DNA of 64,000 nt, from assembly GCF_030817315.1 (NCBI RefSeq), contig NZ_JAUSZF010000001.1, forward strand, positions 1,658,501 through 1,722,500. Direction: 5' to 3'. This document shows positions 24,762 through 34,131 of the stretch, piece by piece (within the stretch, counting starts at the first letter, position 1; every line of letters begins with the position of its first letter). Under the pieces are notes generated by a model. That model was given only the letters and a program-made list of their open reading frames with translations. It was not told where the DNA came from and ran no database searches. The translations under genes and the position numbers were made by a program. The DNA comes from Sphingomonas faeni (GTDB lineage Bacteria > Pseudomonadota > Alphaproteobacteria > Sphingomonadales > Sphingomonadaceae).

Positions 24762-26564
24762 TCATTTCCGTCCGAACAACTTCTCGATGTCCCCGTGCGC
24801 GAGCTTAACCCAGGTTGGGCGGCCGTGATTGCACTGGCCGGAGTGCGGGGTGACCTCCATTTCGCGGAGGAGCGCGTTCATTTCGGTGACGGACAATATG
24901 CGGCCGGCGCGGACGGAGCCGTGGCAGGCCATCGTGCCGGCTACCGCGTCGAGGCGTTCTTTCAGGGAGAGCGCTTCATCGAAGGCGGCGAGTTCGTCGG
25001 CGAGGTCGGTCACGAGGCCTTTGGGGTCGCTTTGGCCTAGGAGCGCGGGTGTGGCGCGGACCAGCATCGCGTGGGGGCCGAAGCGTTCGAGGTCGAGGCC
25101 GAATTCGGAGAGTTCCTCGGCGCGGGATTCGAGGCGGTCGCAGGCAGATTCGTCGAGTTCTACGACTTCGGGAATCAGGAGGGCCTGGGACGCGATGGTG
25201 CCGCCGATCAGGGCTGCGCGCATGCGTTCTAGGACGAGGCGTTCGTGGGCGGCGTGCTGGTCGACGAGGACTAGGCCGTCTTCGGCTTCGGCTACTATGT
25301 AGGTCTTGGCGACTTGGCCGCGCGCTACGCCCATGGGGAAGGCTGTGGTTTGGGGCGGGGGCGTCCAGGCGGGTTCGGCTCTTGCCTGTGGGGGCGAGGC
25401 GAAGAAGGTTGGGCGGGAGTCGTTTACTGCGCCGTAGCTGCGGCTTTCTAACGGTAGCCTTTGGGGCGTACCCTCACCTTCCCATCCGCTTTGCGGACGG
25501 GCCCCTTCCTCTCCCCCGAGGGGAGAGGAGTTTTCCGGCTGCCACATCGAGAGGGCGGACTCGCTGGCGCGCTGGCTTCGGTGGCCGGCGGCGTCGAGGG
25601 CTCGGCGGAGGCCTGAGACTATGAGGCCTCTGACGATTGCGGGGTCGCGGAAGCGGACTTCGGTCTTGGCGGGGTGGACGTTGACGTCGACCTGGTCGGT
25701 CGGGATGTCGAGGAACAGCGCGACGACGGCGTGGCGGTCGCGCGGGAGCATCTCGGCATAGGCGCCGCGGATCGCGCCCATCAGCAGGCGATCCTTCACC
25801 GGGCGGCCGTTGACGAAGAGGTATTGGTGGTCGGCGATGCCTCGATTGTAGGTCGGGAGGCTCGCGACGCCGCCCAGCACGAGGCCCTCCCGTTCCAGGT
25901 CGATCGCGACGGAATTGTCGGCGAGTGCACGGTCGGTGAGTGTCGCCACCCTGCCCGGCCGGTCCTCTACCTGTATCGCCGACAGCGCGCGGCGGCCGTC
26001 ATGCTCCAGCGTGAAGCCGATATCGGGCCTAGCCATTGCCAGGCGGCGGACGACGTCGAGGCAGGCGGCGTATTCGGCGCGGGGGCTGCGGAGGAACTTG
26101 CGGCGGGCGGGGACGCAGGCGAACAGGTCCTCGACCACCACGCGCGTGCCGGGCGGAAGCGCGGCGGGGCCTTCGCGCTCGACCCGGCCGTTGTCGACGG
26201 TGCGCGCCCAGCCCTCGGCGCCACGGATCCGGCTCTCGATCGTAAGCCTGGCGACGCTCGCGATCGAGGGCAACGCCTCGCCGCGAAAGCCCAACGTCAC
26301 GACCGACTCGATATACTCGTCGGGCAGCTTCGAGGTCGCGTGGCGTTCGAGCGCCAGGGCCATGTCGGCGGGGGTCATCCCGCAGCCGTCGTCGGAAACT
26401 TCGATCCGCGAAGTTCCGCCCTCCACGAGGAGAATCGCGATGCGCCCTGCGCCTGCGTCGATGGCGTTTTCGACTAACTCCTTCAACGCGCTGGCGGGTC
26501 TTTCCACCACTTCACCGGCGGCGATACGATTGACCAGATGCTCGGGGAGACGCCGTATTGACAT
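24762..26564 (-). CDS. mutL: DNA mismatch repair protein MutL
   Basis: A 600-residue mismatch-repair ATPase. The GHKL motifs are LVENAIDAGA, DDGCGMTPADM and GFRGEALPSIASV, in the N-terminal 335 residues. The C-terminal domain has DQHAAHERLVLE, which fits the DQHA(X)2E(X)4E endonuclease motif, so this MutL probably nicks DNA itself. The linker (about residues 345-365) is encoded by a dispersed repeat, 20 codons that read through in frame. It is transcribed away from mreB, with a 172-base gap between the divergent starts. Confidence 0.97.
   Translation of the reverse strand: MSIRRLPEHLVNRIAAGEVVERPASALKELVENAIDAGAGRIAILLVEGGTSRIEVSDDGCGMTPADMALALERHATSKLPDEYIESVVTLGFRGEALPSIASVARLTIESRIRGAEGWARTVDNGRVEREGPAALPPGTRVVVEDLFACVPARRKFLRSPRAEYAACLDVVRRLAMARPDIGFTLEHDGRRALSAIQVEDRPGRVATLTDRALADNSVAIDLEREGLVLGGVASLPTYNRGIADHQYLFVNGRPVKDRLLMGAIRGAYAEMLPRDRHAVVALFLDIPTDQVDVNVHPAKTEVRFRDPAIVRGLIVSGLRRALDAAGHRSQRASESALSMWQPENSSPLGGEEGARPQSGWEGEGTPQRLPLESRSYGAVNDSRPTFFASPPQARAEPAWTPPPQTTAFPMGVARGQVAKTYIVAEAEDGLVLVDQHAAHERLVLERMRAALIGGTIASQALLIPEVVELDESACDRLESRAEELSEFGLDLERFGPHAMLVRATPALLGQSDPKGLVTDLADELAAFDEALSLKERLDAVAGTMACHGSVRAGRILSVTEMNALLREMEVTPHSGQCNHGRPTWVKLAHGDIEKLFGRK
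25471..25530. repeat. 60-base dispersed repeat inside mutL
   Basis: A run of 60 bases with two hairpin-forming parts: CTCTCCCC/GGGGAGAG-like arms at 25510-25528 and the ATCCGC/GCGGAC-like arms near 25487-25499. On the minus strand it is read in frame by mutL as 20 residues rich in Gly, Glu and Pro (for example PLGGEEGARP). The look is that of a repeat found between genes in sphingomonads. Confidence 0.7.
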
Positions 26565-26736
26565 GGGTTTGCGTCTAGACCAAGCGACGGCATCCCGCGA
26601 CCCGCAAACGCCACTTAATACAGTATAGGCACCCGGTGCTCGAAAACACCGGCGGGCTCCGCGAGATGATGTGTGTGCGCATGTTTTGCTGGCGGTTCGC
26701 CCCGTCCGGCGGACAGGATTACGGGACCCTGATTGA

Positions 26737-27780
<1,044 letters not shown>

Positions 27781-27886
27781 GAGTTTGGTTTTGCTTTAAG
27801 ACACACGGACACGAAATCGCGTCGACCGAGTCGCAGGGGTAGGTCCCCCAGCGCTTCGGCGGCGCCCGAGACAGGGGGACAGGCGC

Positions 27887-28759
27887 ATGGCGCCAGCCCG
27901 CGACCGGCGCACGGGGTTTTCCCGGCGTCGGCAATATGGTGTGTTCATGGGCTATGTGCTCGCCGTCGCTGGAGCGGTGGTGGGCCTGGTGCTGCTCGTC
28001 GCGTCCACGTTCAATCCGCCCGCGTTTTCGGCACTGCGCATGGGTGTCGCGGGGGTGACGACGCCGGTATCGACGGGGCTAGCGACGGTCGGGTCTTCGA
28101 TCTCCGGCATCCCGGATGCGATCGGCAATTATTTCTTCGTGAAGCAGGAGAACGTCGCGCTGCGCGCCGACCGCGAGCGGACGCGGGCACTGCTGATGCG
28201 CGCACGGACGATCGCCTACGACAATCGCCGGTTACGCAGCCTGCTCGCGATCCGCGAACGCTCGACCGTGCCGGTGGTGACCGCGCGGCTGGTGAGTTCG
28301 AGCGCGTCGAGCGGGCGGCGTTATGCGCTGCTCAACGCAGGTCGGTGGAGCGGCGTCCTGCCCGGCATGCCGGTGCGCGGGCCCGACGGGTTAATCGGTC
28401 GCGTGGTTGAGACCGGGCCGAACGCGGCGCGCGTGCTGTTGCTCAGCGACGGCGACAGCATCGTCCCCGTACGCCGGACGCGCGACGGCCTGCCCGCGAT
28501 CGCGGCGGGACGCGGTGACGGGATGATCGACATCCGATCGGTCAACGCCACCAACGTCCGCTTCAACGCAGGTGACCTGTTCGTGACGACCGGCACCGGC
28601 GGCATTTACGCGCCCGGCGTTCCCGTCGCGCGGGTGACCAAGGCGGGTTCGGATTCGGTGATGGCGCGCGCGTTCGCCGATCCAGACACGCTCGACTTCG
28701 CGCTGGTCGAGCGGATGTTCATGCCGGTGCCGCCACCCCGACCGGTGACTCAGCAATGA
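27887..28759 (+). CDS. mreC: Rod-shape-determining protein MreC
   Basis: A 290-residue bitopic protein. After a basic cytoplasmic N terminus (RDRRTGFSRRRQ) one transmembrane helix lies at about residues 21-42, then a coiled-coil stretch (NVALRADRERTRALLMRA, to about residue 120), then the two beta-barrel domains with LLNAGRWSGVLPGMPVRGPDGLIGRV. It links MreB to PBP2 in the periplasm. The start is 106 bases after mreB; there is no terminator between them. Confidence 0.95.
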   Translation: MAPARDRRTGFSRRRQYGVFMGYVLAVAGAVVGLVLLVASTFNPPAFSALRMGVAGVTTPVSTGLATVGSSISGIPDAIGNYFFVKQENVALRADRERTRALLMRARTIAYDNRRLRSLLAIRERSTVPVVTARLVSSSASSGRRYALLNAGRWSGVLPGMPVRGPDGLIGRVVETGPNAARVLLLSDGDSIVPVRRTRDGLPAIAAGRGDGMIDIRSVNATNVRFNAGDLFVTTGTGGIYAPGVPVARVTKAGSDSVMARAFADPDTLDFALVERMFMPVPPPRPVTQQ

Positions 28760-28769
28760 GCGCATTACC

Positions 28770-29300
28770 ATGAGCAGGGCCCGCATCGTCGATAGCGTCG
28801 ATTACAAGCCGTTCGAGACCAAGATCCCCGCCGGCCGATCGCGCGCGATCCCCTGGGCGACGGTGATGGCCGGATCGCTGATCACGATCATCCCGGTGGT
28901 CGCGACGATCCCGCTGCTCCCGCCGTTCGGGTTCGTCATGCTCCTCGCGTGGCGGCTGCTCGCGCGGTTCGCGTTCCGGCCCTGGGCCGCAGCGCCGCTC
29001 GGCTTCTTCGACGATCTCGTCAGCGGCCAGCCGCTGGGCAGCGCGGTGCTGATGTGGTCGCTCGCGTTCGTCGCGATCGACATGATCGAGCAACGCCTCG
29101 CCTTTCGCGACTATTGGCAGGACTGGCTGATCGCCGGCGGGCTGATCGCGGCGTGCATCCTGGTCGGGCGCTTCATCGCAGTGCCGGTCGGCGCGCATGT
29201 CGACACGATCCTGATCGCGCAGATCGCGGTCACGATCCTGATGTTTCCGCTCGCGGCCCGCATCGTCGCGGCGATCCAGAACAAGCGCGGCGCCGAATGA
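28770..29300 (+). CDS. mreD: Rod-shape-determining protein MreD
   Basis: A 176-residue membrane protein with about five hydrophobic helices and the LPPFGFVMLLAWRLL and GFFDDLVSGQPLGSAVLMWS segments typical of MreD, the latter in the conserved D-x-xxG-x-x-L-G pattern. It starts ten bases after mreC and its stop overlaps the first codon of mrdA (ATGA), so the set is coupled. It is part of the elongasome in the inner membrane. Confidence 0.93.
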   Translation: MSRARIVDSVDYKPFETKIPAGRSRAIPWATVMAGSLITIIPVVATIPLLPPFGFVMLLAWRLLARFAFRPWAAAPLGFFDDLVSGQPLGSAVLMWSLAFVAIDMIEQRLAFRDYWQDWLIAGGLIAACILVGRFIAVPVGAHVDTILIAQIAVTILMFPLAARIVAAIQNKRGAE

Positions 29301-31369
29301 GGAACACCCCGCGCATCGTCACCGAGATGTCGCAGGCGTATAGCTTCTCGCGCCGCGCGTGGATGCTGGGCGCGGCGCAAGGCGGCGTCGGGCTGATGCT
29401 CGCCGGGCGGATGGCGTGGCTGTCGATCGCGCAGAACGAGCGCTACACGATGTTGTCGGAGAGCAACCGCGTCAACATGACGCTGTTGCCGCCCCGCCGC
29501 GGCTGGATCATCGACCGCCACGGCGTGCCGATCGCCAACAACCGCACCGATTTCCGCGTCGACATCATCCCCGACCGCCTGCGCGACAAGGAGCGCGTGC
29601 TGCCGCTGCTCGGCCGCATCCTCCAATTGCCGCCCGAGGAAGTCGAGCGGATCGCGATCGACCTGGAACACGCCGCCGGGTTCCAGCCCGTCCAGGTCGC
29701 GGAGAATCTTGACTGGGAGCGGTTCGCCGCGGTCAGCGTCCGCCTGCCCGAGCTGCCGGGCGTCGCGCCGACGCGCGGGTTCGCGCGCAGCTATCCGGCG
29801 GGCGCCGCGGTCGCGCATTTGACCGGCTATGTCGGCGTGCCCAACGCCGAACAGTATAAGAAGACCCGCGACCCGCTGCTCGTCACGCCTGGCTTCAAGC
29901 TCGGCAAGGACGGGTTGGAAAAGATGCTGGAGGATGAACTCCGCGGCGTCGCCGGGGCCAAGCGCGTCGAGGTCACCGCGCGCGGCAAGCTGGTCGCCGA
30001 GCTCGCGACGAAACCGGACGTGCCGGGCAAGACCGCACGGCTGACGATCGACGCTGGCTTGCAAGAATATGCAGCGCGGCGTCTCGGCACCAACTCGGGA
30101 TCGGTCGTGGTACTCGACACCCGAACCGGCGAGATGCTCGCGATGGTGTCGATGCCGGCCTATGATCCGAACAGCTTTTCGGACGGGATCAGCCATCTCG
30201 AATGGCAGATGCTGAGCGACGACGATCACGTGCCGCTGATGAACAAGGTGACGCAGGGGCTGTATCCGCCGGGCTCGACTGTCAAGCCGATGAACGGCCT
30301 CGCGCTGATGAACGCGGGCGTCGATCCGTCGACGCGCATCAACTGTTCGGGCGCGATGCGGCTCGGGACCAGCGTGTTCCATTGCCACAAGAAGAGCGGC
30401 CATGGTCCGCTCGATCTCAAGAACGCGATCATGCAGAGCTGCGACATCTATTTCTACGAGATGGCACGGCGGGTCGGATACAACGCGATCGCGCCGGTCG
30501 CGCGCGTCCTGGGAATGGGGCAGAAGTTCGACCTGCCCTTCTCGACGCAGCGATATGGGACGGTACCCGACCCGGCGTGGAAGCTGAAGAAATACAAGCA
30601 CGACTGGACGGTCGCGGATTCGCTCAACGCGTCGATCGGCCAGGGCTATGTGCTCGCCAACCCGCTGCAGCTCGCGGTGATGGCGGCACGGCTCGCGTCG
30701 GGCCGCGCGTTGCAGCCGAGCATCCTCGCGGACCACGTCCACCGCGACTCCCCTGCCCTCGCGATCGATTCCGAGCATCTCGCGCGCGTCCGCGACGCGA
30801 TGTTCGGGGTGATCAACCAGGGTGGTACCGGCGGCGCGGCCAAGCTGCTGATCCCGGGCGTCGCGATCGCGGGCAAGACCGGCACCGCGCAGGTCCGCCG
30901 CATCACGATGGCGGAGCGCCGTTCGGGCGTGCTCAAGAACGGGCAGCTGCCGTTCAAGATGCGCGACCATGCGCTGTTCATCGGCTTCGCGCCAGCCGAC
31001 AACCCGCGGTATGCGCTGGCGGTCGTGCTCGAGCATAACGGCCACACCGTGCGCAACCTCGACACACCGATGATCGGCCGCGACATCATGACCTACATGC
31101 TCGACCGCGAGCGCGCGCTGAAGTCGCTCGCCGAGGTCGAACCGACCTGGGGCGGCGACATCCGCACCCGCATGGCGGCGACCGCCGACGCCTATCGCAA
31201 GGCGCAGTCCGCCCCGCCGGCCGCCATCGCCACCAAGACCGACGCCACGGTGCCGAGCGACGCCCCTGCCGTCGAGAACGCCACCAACATGGCCAACGCC
31301 ACGCAGGAAGCCCTCACGACCCCGGGCAACACGGTCGCCGAGGACGAGTCCCGGGATCGCCAGCAATGA
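29297..31369 (+). CDS. mrdA: Penicillin-binding protein 2 (peptidoglycan transpeptidase)
   Basis: A 690-residue class B PBP that cross-links lateral-wall peptidoglycan. A transmembrane anchor lies at about residues 22-44. The pedestal domain follows (NRVNMTLLPPRRGWIIDRHG), then the transpeptidase with SxxK in PGSTVKPMNG (Ser at about 327), SxN-type motif in SLNASIGQG, and KTGTAQ near residue 531. The C-terminal 50 residues are a low-complexity Ala/Thr/Asn tail. The ATG at 29297 overlaps the mreD stop, and the stop overlaps the rodA start. Confidence 0.97.
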   Translation: MRNTPRIVTEMSQAYSFSRRAWMLGAAQGGVGLMLAGRMAWLSIAQNERYTMLSESNRVNMTLLPPRRGWIIDRHGVPIANNRTDFRVDIIPDRLRDKERVLPLLGRILQLPPEEVERIAIDLEHAAGFQPVQVAENLDWERFAAVSVRLPELPGVAPTRGFARSYPAGAAVAHLTGYVGVPNAEQYKKTRDPLLVTPGFKLGKDGLEKMLEDELRGVAGAKRVEVTARGKLVAELATKPDVPGKTARLTIDAGLQEYAARRLGTNSGSVVVLDTRTGEMLAMVSMPAYDPNSFSDGISHLEWQMLSDDDHVPLMNKVTQGLYPPGSTVKPMNGLALMNAGVDPSTRINCSGAMRLGTSVFHCHKKSGHGPLDLKNAIMQSCDIYFYEMARRVGYNAIAPVARVLGMGQKFDLPFSTQRYGTVPDPAWKLKKYKHDWTVADSLNASIGQGYVLANPLQLAVMAARLASGRALQPSILADHVHRDSPALAIDSEHLARVRDAMFGVINQGGTGGAAKLLIPGVAIAGKTGTAQVRRITMAERRSGVLKNGQLPFKMRDHALFIGFAPADNPRYALAVVLEHNGHTVRNLDTPMIGRDIMTYMLDRERALKSLAEVEPTWGGDIRTRMAATADAYRKAQSAPPAAIATKTDATVPSDAPAVENATNMANATQEALTTPGNTVAEDESRDRQQ

Positions 31370-32472
31370 ACCGCATCGTTCCAGAGCCGCTCGCCAAGCT
31401 GCCGTGGCGCGTTCTCCTGCTGGTCGTCGCGATCGGCTGTTTCGGGCAGGTCGTACTCTATTCCGCGGCCGGCGGCTCGCTCAAGCCCTGGGCGCTATCA
31501 CAAGGTGTCCGCTTCTTCGTTCTGCTCGCGGGGGCGATCGGGCTCTCTTACATCCCCGAGCGCACCTGGAAGGCGGCCGCGCTGCCTGCCTACACGCTGA
31601 TCGTGCTGTCGCTGATCGCGGTCGAGATCCTCGGCAAGGTTTCGGGCGGATCGCAGCGGTGGCTCGATCTCGGCTTCATCCGCCTCCAGCCGTCCGAGTT
31701 CATGAAACCTGCGATCGTGCTGGCGGTCGCAAAATTCTACGACATGCTCCCGCCCGGCGAGACGCGCCGGTTCGGTGGCGTCTGGCCCGCCGCTCTGTTG
31801 ATCGCCGTGCCCGCGGCGATCGTGATGAAACAGCCCGACCTCGGCACCGCGCTGATGATCTGTGCGGGCGGTGCGACGGTGATGTTCCTTGCCGGCGTCC
31901 CGCTGCGGCTGTTCGTCGGCGGCGCGATCGGGGCCGCGGTCGCGATCCCGCTCGCGATCAACTTCGCGCTGCACGATTACCAGCGCAACCGCATCCTGAT
32001 CTTCCTCGATCCCGAGAGCGACCCGCTCGGCACCGGTTATCACATCAGCCAGTCGAAGATCGCGATCGGCTCGGGCGGTATGTGGGGCAAGGGCTTCCTG
32101 CAAGGCACGCAGAGCCACCTCGACTATCTTCCCGAAGGCCATACCGATTTCGTCTTCGCGACGATGGCGGAGGAATGGGGGCTGGTCGGCGGCTGCCTGC
32201 TGATCCTCGCCTTCCTGCTGGTGATCCGTTGGGGGATCGAGGTCGGCCAGCGCGCGCAGACTCGCTTCGGCCGGCTCACGGCGGCGGGCCTGTCGACGAC
32301 GATCTTCTTCTACGTCGCGATCAACCTGATGATGGTGATGGGCCTGGCCCCCGTCGTCGGCATCCCGTTGCCGCTGGTGAGCTTCGGCAGTTCGGCGCAG
32401 ATGACGGTGCTGCTGTGCCTCGGCGTCCTGATGTCGATCGACCGCCAGAACCGCAAGACGGTCGGCTGGTGA
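31366..32472 (+). CDS. rodA: Peptidoglycan polymerase RodA (SEDS family)
   Basis: A 368-residue SEDS glycosyltransferase that works with PBP2. It has about ten membrane helices, the GGSQRWLDLGFIRLQPSEFMKPA signature region, KQPDLGTAL, and the conserved GLAPVVGIPLPLVSFGSSAQM end. The start overlaps the mrdA stop by four bases. It closes the rod operon; the following gap holds a phased CGAAAA repeat and tRNA-Lys, and I see no terminator hairpin with a T run. Confidence 0.98.
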   Translation: MNRIVPEPLAKLPWRVLLLVVAIGCFGQVVLYSAAGGSLKPWALSQGVRFFVLLAGAIGLSYIPERTWKAAALPAYTLIVLSLIAVEILGKVSGGSQRWLDLGFIRLQPSEFMKPAIVLAVAKFYDMLPPGETRRFGGVWPAALLIAVPAAIVMKQPDLGTALMICAGGATVMFLAGVPLRLFVGGAIGAAVAIPLAINFALHDYQRNRILIFLDPESDPLGTGYHISQSKIAIGSGGMWGKGFLQGTQSHLDYLPEGHTDFVFATMAEEWGLVGGCLLILAFLLVIRWGIEVGQRAQTRFGRLTAAGLSTTIFFYVAINLMMVMGLAPVVGIPLPLVSFGSSAQMTVLLCLGVLMSIDRQNRKTVGW

Positions 32473-32474
32473 GG

Positions 32475-32539
32475 CGAAAACCGACTTAATTCGCGAAAAA
32501 GCGGCTCGATCGACGAAAACGGACTCGGATCGACGAAAA
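32475..32539. repeat. Four phased CGAAAA boxes
   Basis: CGAAAA occurs at 32475, 32494, 32514 and 32534, that is every 19-20 bases, within near-repeats of the form ATCGACGAAAA-CGGACTCGG. The spacing is two DNA helical turns. The array lies between the rodA stop and tRNA-Lys; the rest of 32473-32628 holds no gene that I can see. Confidence 0.65.
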
Positions 32540-32628
32540 GGGGGTTGCGGCCCCCGATGAGTCTGCTAACAGCGCGCCTCCAGCAGCGGGGCGCCACACC
32601 AGGGCGCCACTCAAAACCGCCCCGGAAT

Positions 32629-32704
<76 letters not shown>

Positions 32705-32910
32705 TTCTCCAAATTGTCGGATCGACCGTGCACTGGCAGCCGTGATGTGGGCTTGCTTCGCAGTGGAGATATTCCAGCCTGCATTTGAGCCGAGCCTCTG
32801 TTCTATCTCCGCGCATACTCAAGAGTGCGGCGATCCGTATGCGAAGAGGCCTTCCTCAGGATCTCCGACGAACGACTTCCGATCACTTCGCCGGCGCGCT
32901 ATCGGCGGGT

Positions 32911-33492
32911 ATGGCGCGCGCGCAGAAACTGAAGGTGTATCGCACCGTTGCCGGCTTCTACGATGCGTATGTCGCCGCACCGAGCCAGAAGGCGGCGCTG
33001 GAGGCCTGGGGAAGCGAACGGGACCTGTTCGCGCGTGGGATTGCGGAGCTGGTCACCGACCCGGCGTTGATGGCGGAGCCGCTGTCCTCTCCCGGTACGG
33101 TCGTGAAGCATTCTCGCGGGACGACGGCGGAACAGATTGCCGCACTGCCCGAACCAACGACGCGTGCAAAACCGGTCGATGCCGAACCTGCCACGGAGGA
33201 TGGGCCTCGGTCGAAACCGAAAACGGTATCGAAGCCGAAACCCAAACCGCCGCCCAAACCGAAGCCCAAACGTGACGAGATTGATGCCGCTGAAGAGGCT
33301 CTCGACGCGCTGAAGGCGGATTTCGACCGAAAGACGAGGGATCTGGTCAAGCGCGAAGCGGCGCTTGCGCGGGAGCGACGCGCGTTGGAGCAGGAACGAT
33401 CCGCGGGATTGCAGGACGCGGAAGACACGCTGAACAAAACGCGTCGCGCGTATGACGACGCTCTACGCGCGTGGCGGACGTCACAGGACTGA
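32911..33492 (+). CDS. Hypothetical protein with Lys-Pro linker and C-terminal coiled coil
   Basis: A 193-residue protein. The first 60 residues form a conserved-looking block (KLKVYRTVAGFYDAYVAA, then SQKAALEAWGSERDLFARG), followed by a disordered linker with KP repeats (about residues 100-125) and a charged C-terminal helix (EEALDALKADFDRK to ALARERRALEQER) that should form a coiled coil. I recall similar proteins in sphingomonads but know no function. The ATG at 32911 starts the conserved block; an earlier in-frame TTG at 32785 is less likely. There is no clear ribosome-binding site. Confidence 0.7.
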   Translation: MARAQKLKVYRTVAGFYDAYVAAPSQKAALEAWGSERDLFARGIAELVTDPALMAEPLSSPGTVVKHSRGTTAEQIAALPEPTTRAKPVDAEPATEDGPRSKPKTVSKPKPKPPPKPKPKRDEIDAAEEALDALKADFDRKTRDLVKREAALARERRALEQERSAGLQDAEDTLNKTRRAYDDALRAWRTSQD

Positions 33493-33582
33493 GCCGTCGT
33501 TCGAGGAGGCCAGTTACTGTATCAATGTGCAATATATGTCGCGCGTCACCGCGCTGCACGAGCGTGACATTTGCCGGCGGAA

Positions 33583-33607
33583 GGAACCATCAGCCGGCAA
33601 AACCGTT
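33583..33607 (+). promoter_or_regulatory. EcfG-type promoter within an inverted repeat
   Basis: GGAAC (33583-33587), 16 bases, then CGTT (33604-33607): an exact match to the EcfG consensus. The -35 box lies in the loop of a perfect 9-bp inverted repeat, TTTGCCGGC (33570-33578) and GCCGGCAAA (33593-33601). The expected transcript start is about 37 bases before the ATG at 33651. Confidence 0.72.
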
Positions 33608-33650
33608 GTGGCGAGGCGGCCGAACCGGCTCGTACATGAGAGAGTGACTT

Positions 33651-33911
33651 ATGATTAAAACATGGATTCTGGGCGCTTCGGCCATCGCAATGACCGCGAT
33701 GCCGGTTGCAGCCACCGCAGCACCCGTCGGCGCGAACTCGGCGGGGTCGCTCTCGCTGGCTCCCGCAACGCGTGCAGGCACGTCGACCAAGAAGTCCAGC
33801 AACCTTGCTGGTCAGAGCATCGTTCCGCTCGTCATCGGTGCAGGCATCATCGCCGGCGTTGCATATCTGATCATCGACAAAGAAAATGACGACGATTCGG
33901 ACAGCAACTGA
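33651..33911 (+). CDS. Small secreted or membrane-bound stress protein, unknown function
   Basis: An 86-residue protein with a signal peptide (about residues 1-23, ending ATAAP), a Ser/Thr/Ala-rich middle, one hydrophobic helix (SIVPLVIGAGIIAGVAYLII) and a very acidic tail (DKENDDDSDSN). I do not recognise a family. It has its own EcfG promoter and a hairpin after the stop, so it is likely a single-gene member of the general stress regulon. The ATG at 33651 follows a GAGAGTGA stretch. Confidence 0.72.
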   Translation: MIKTWILGASAIAMTAMPVAATAAPVGANSAGSLSLAPATRAGTSTKKSSNLAGQSIVPLVIGAGIIAGVAYLIIDKENDDDSDSN

Positions 33912-33916
33912 CTGTC

Positions 33917-33942
33917 TGGGCCGGTGTTAACGCACCGGCCCA
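33917..33942 (+). terminator. Hairpin terminator
   Basis: TGGGCCGGTG (33917-33926) pairs with CACCGGCCCA (33933-33942) around six bases. It starts five bases after the stop of the small stress protein. The downstream tract (TCCTCTT) is T-poor. Confidence 0.65.
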
Positions 33943-34131
33943 TCCTCTTGCCGGCGACGAGATGATCCTCGGAGCGACCCGTAAAGCGTAGTCTCTACTC
34001 GTACTTCTTCTTTACGATGGCTTGACTTCACGCCATCCTATTCCGCCTAAGCGGTCGCCTGCGCCCGGTGTTATCACCGCCAGCGCAGACATTCACATTC
34101 ACCGAAACGCGAACTGTCACCGTGCCAACGG

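Noticed and set aside
29111..31366. A 751-codon open frame on the minus strand opposite mrdA
   Set aside because: It mirrors the codon structure of mrdA in GC-rich DNA, is rich in Arg and His, and shows no domain; mrdA has all PBP2 motifs.
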